From JALOTE01 sp031422195 (lineage in GTDB: Bacteria > Pseudomonadota > Alphaproteobacteria > Rhizobiales > Rhizobiaceae), in the NCBI GenBank assembly GCA_031422195.1, contig JANOPZ010000062.1:1-7090 (forward strand): a DNA stretch of 7,090 nt. The letters are read 5' to 3'. A model generated the notes under the pieces. It saw only the letters and a program-made list of their open reading frames with translations. It was not told where the DNA came from and did no database searches. The position numbers and the translations under genes are program-made. Shown here one piece after another: positions 5,909 through 7,090 of the stretch; position 1 is the stretch's first letter, and each line of letters starts with the position of its first letter.

Positions 5909-6061
5909 ATGGCAAAAATGGGGATTATGCTTGCGGGCTTTGCATCATGCAAAACGACCAGCGCGACGACGCCGGGAATTGGCAAAGAGGAAGGTACAAA
6001 TGCTCGCAGCAAATTTAGTCCAGTCCACACCAAAACAAGGTGGCCGTGCCACCTTGTATGA
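5909..6061 (+). CDS. Possible small lipoprotein (uncertain)
   Basis: A 50-codon plus-strand reading frame starts MAKMGIMLAGFASCKTT. The first 14 residues could be a very short lipoprotein signal: one lysine, a hydrophobic stretch, then FASC as an imperfect lipobox (phenylalanine where leucine is usual). GGGGGA (5894-5899) lies 9 nt before the ATG. Against it, the rest has no recognised domain, the 3' end runs through the minus-strand terminator hairpin, and the frame crosses the cold-shock promoter. It is listed because the region is otherwise without a gene. Chance is the simpler explanation. Confidence 0.17.
   Translation: MAKMGIMLAGFASCKTTSATTPGIGKEEGTNARSKFSPVHTKTRWPCHLV
5924..5952 (-). 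promoter_or_regulatory. Candidate sigma-70 promoter of the cold-shock gene
   Basis: On the minus strand TTGCAT (5952-5947), a 17-nt spacer and CATAAT (5929-5924) precede the gene, giving a leader of roughly 50 nt. The -10 matches the consensus in five of six positions. The -35 overlaps a 15-bp palindrome (5939-5953). Confidence 0.45.
5939..5953. repeat. Perfect palindrome TTTGCATCATGCAAA over the cold-shock promoter
   Basis: Seven-base arms TTTGCAT and ATGCAAA flank one central base. The site covers the candidate -35 of the cold-shock gene, a usual position for a repressor or activator. No regulator was identified. Confidence 0.5.
6031..6057 (-). terminator. Rho-independent terminator after the oxidoreductase gene
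   Basis: A perfect 10-bp inverted repeat, ACAAGGTGGC (6035-6044) and GCCACCTTGT (6048-6057), has a 3-nt loop. On the minus strand it is followed directly by TTT, giving the T-rich end TTGTTTTGG. It lies about 110 nt after the oxidoreductase stop codon and upstream of the cold-shock promoter, so it should separate the two units. Confidence 0.8.
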
Positions 6062-6165
6062 CGCAGAGTGAAGCACGTTCTGGCGTAACGAGCAAATGGA
6101 TTTAAGTCTGAATGACCGATGCCAACGTTTATGAAAAGCAAGGCTAGAGGCCACCTGCCAATGAT

Positions 6166-7090
6166 TTAATCCAATTTGGCCCAAGCCGAGTTTTTCTTAG
6201 ACGAACGCACGCAGGCATCAATGAATTTCATGCCAGAAAGGCCGTCTTGCACCGTTGGGAAAACCACTTCCTTTGGCACTTTTCCTTTTTTGTTGCGAAG
6301 CGCTTTAATTGCTGTTGCTGCTTCTGTGTAGATGTTGGCAAATCCCTCAAGGTATCCCTCAGGGTGTCCCGCCGGAACCCGGGTCATACGCCCGGCGGCG
6401 GCATTTGCTCCAGAACCGCCTCTGGTGATCAGACGTTTGGGTTCGCCATAAGGCGTGTACCATAAATAATTTGGGTCTTCCTGGCTCCATTCAATGCCGG
6501 CTTTGGTGCCATAGACGCGCAACTTTAGCGCGTTCTCATTGCCCGGCGCCACTTGGCTGGCCCAGAGCATGCCTTTTGCAGCGCGCTCTTCACGGTTGCC
6601 GCGCACCATCGGCTTAAAGCGCAACATGACATGGATGTTGTCATCAAGCTTGCGGCCTTCAACAAATGAGTCAAAATCGGCTGACACAGACTCTGCTTCT
6701 AGACCGGAAACAAAACATGCCAAATTAAAGGCATGTGTGCCAATATCTCCAATACAGCCACCTGCTCCTGAACGGGCGGGGTCAACGCGCCATTCGGCTT
6801 GCTTTTGACCCGTTTGTTCCAGTGGCGTTGTCAGCCAGTCTTGCGCATATTCGGCTTGCACCACTTGAATCCGGCCCAGCTCACCTTTTGCAACCATCTC
6901 ACGGGCCTGCCGTATCATTGGATAGCCGGTGTAATTATGGGTCAGAATGAACAGTTTGCAGCTTTCTGCCACAAGACTTGCCAATTTTTTGTCATCGCCC
7001 AGAGTTGACGTCAGCGTCTTATCACATATTAAATGTTTCCCCTCTTTGAGAAACGCTTTTTCTGCTGGAATGTGAATGTGGTTGGGCTTG
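6166..7090 (-). CDS. Gfo/Idh/MocA-family oxidoreductase, N-terminus outside window
   Basis: This is an NAD(P)-dependent dehydrogenase of the glucose-fructose oxidoreductase / inositol dehydrogenase family, which usually acts on sugars or polyols in the cytoplasm. The last 307 residues are visible; family members are about 330-390, so the Rossmann GxGxxG segment is missing. In order one sees KPNHIHIPAEKAFLKEGKH, the nucleotide and substrate-site segment ICDKTLT (family consensus EKP), HNYTGYPMIRQAREM, DWRxDP-like WRVDPARSGAGG, the catalytic GDIGTH with its Asp and His (visible residues 115 and 119), KLRVYGTKAGIEWSQEDPN and the C-terminal PEGYLEGFANIY. The catalytic lysine of the EKP motif is kept, but its proline is threonine. 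The reading frame is open to the right edge, so a TTG at 6984 is an internal codon and not the start. A terminator follows. Exact substrate unknown; relation to the nearby importer is inferred. Confidence 0.93.
   Translation of the reverse strand, partial: KPNHIHIPAEKAFLKEGKHLICDKTLTSTLGDDKKLASLVAESCKLFILTHNYTGYPMIRQAREMVAKGELGRIQVVQAEYAQDWLTTPLEQTGQKQAEWRVDPARSGAGGCIGDIGTHAFNLACFVSGLEAESVSADFDSFVEGRKLDDNIHVMLRFKPMVRGNREERAAKGMLWASQVAPGNENALKLRVYGTKAGIEWSQEDPNYLWYTPYGEPKRLITRGGSGANAAAGRMTRVPAGHPEGYLEGFANIYTEAATAIKALRNKKGKVPKEVVFPTVQDGLSGMKFIDACVRSSKKNSAWAKLD

Larger units (their letters stand above)
5865..6165. other. Intergenic region between oxidoreductase and cold-shock genes
   Basis: This 301-nt gap holds the terminator, the cold-shock promoter with its palindrome and the cold-shock ribosome binding site (GGAG, 5876-5873). 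Nothing convincing was seen in 6062-6165. A weak plus-strand small frame at 5909-6061 is listed separately. Confidence 0.7.

Noticed and set aside
5803..6141. Minus-strand 112-codon frame overlapping the cold-shock gene
   Set aside because: It runs through the terminator and promoter region and out of frame into the cold-shock gene; no domain or ribosome binding site was seen.
6166..6984. Oxidoreductase starting at TTG 6984
   Set aside because: The frame continues upstream without a stop to the window edge and encodes family motifs (NHIHIP, ICDK), so the TTG is internal.

Overview
The window looks like a chromosomal segment of an alphaproteobacterium, most likely of the order Hyphomicrobiales (Rhizobiales). 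This rests on how closely the solute-binding protein, permeases and oxidoreductase resemble recalled rhizobial families, on the tightly overlapped gene order, and on base composition that by eye is near 50 % GC. That is low for the order and might suit a marine or host-associated lineage. The taxonomic call is inference. All confident genes lie on the minus strand, so transcription runs from high to low coordinates. No rRNA, tRNA, CRISPR array, insertion sequence or phage gene was seen.

In transcription order: (1) 7090-6166, the C-terminal 307 residues of a Gfo/Idh/MocA-family NAD(P)-dependent oxidoreductase whose start lies outside the window. It is followed by a strong rho-independent terminator near 6057-6031. 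(2) 5864-5652, a complete CspA-type cold-shock protein with a plausible sigma-70 promoter at 5952-5924, overlapped by a perfect palindrome. (3) 5651-5320, a regulatory region with two families of inverted or tandem repeats and a GC-rich leader hairpin. (4) 5319 to the left edge, a six-gene ABC importer operon of the carbohydrate-uptake (CUT1) type: binding protein, permease 1, permease 2, a 65-residue two-helix membrane protein, ATPase 2, and ATPase 1 (cut by the window edge). Downstream of permease 1 the genes overlap or nearly touch (4-nt ATGA overlaps twice, a 4-nt gap, an 8-nt overlap), which indicates translational coupling. The only real gap, between the binding-protein and permease 1 genes, holds a GC-rich hairpin.

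The model is a periplasmic protein capturing a sugar or polyol, two different permeases forming the channel, and two different ATPases driving it. The neighbouring oxidoreductase is a candidate for processing the imported compound, but it is a separate transcription unit. The substrate cannot be read from the sequence.

I found no wholly new system. The points most worth a second look are the signature-motif substitution in ATPase 2 (LAGGD), the small uncharacterised membrane protein inside the operon, a periplasmic insertion in permease 2, the EAA-loop glycine-to-arginine change in permease 1, and the repeat architecture upstream of the operon.
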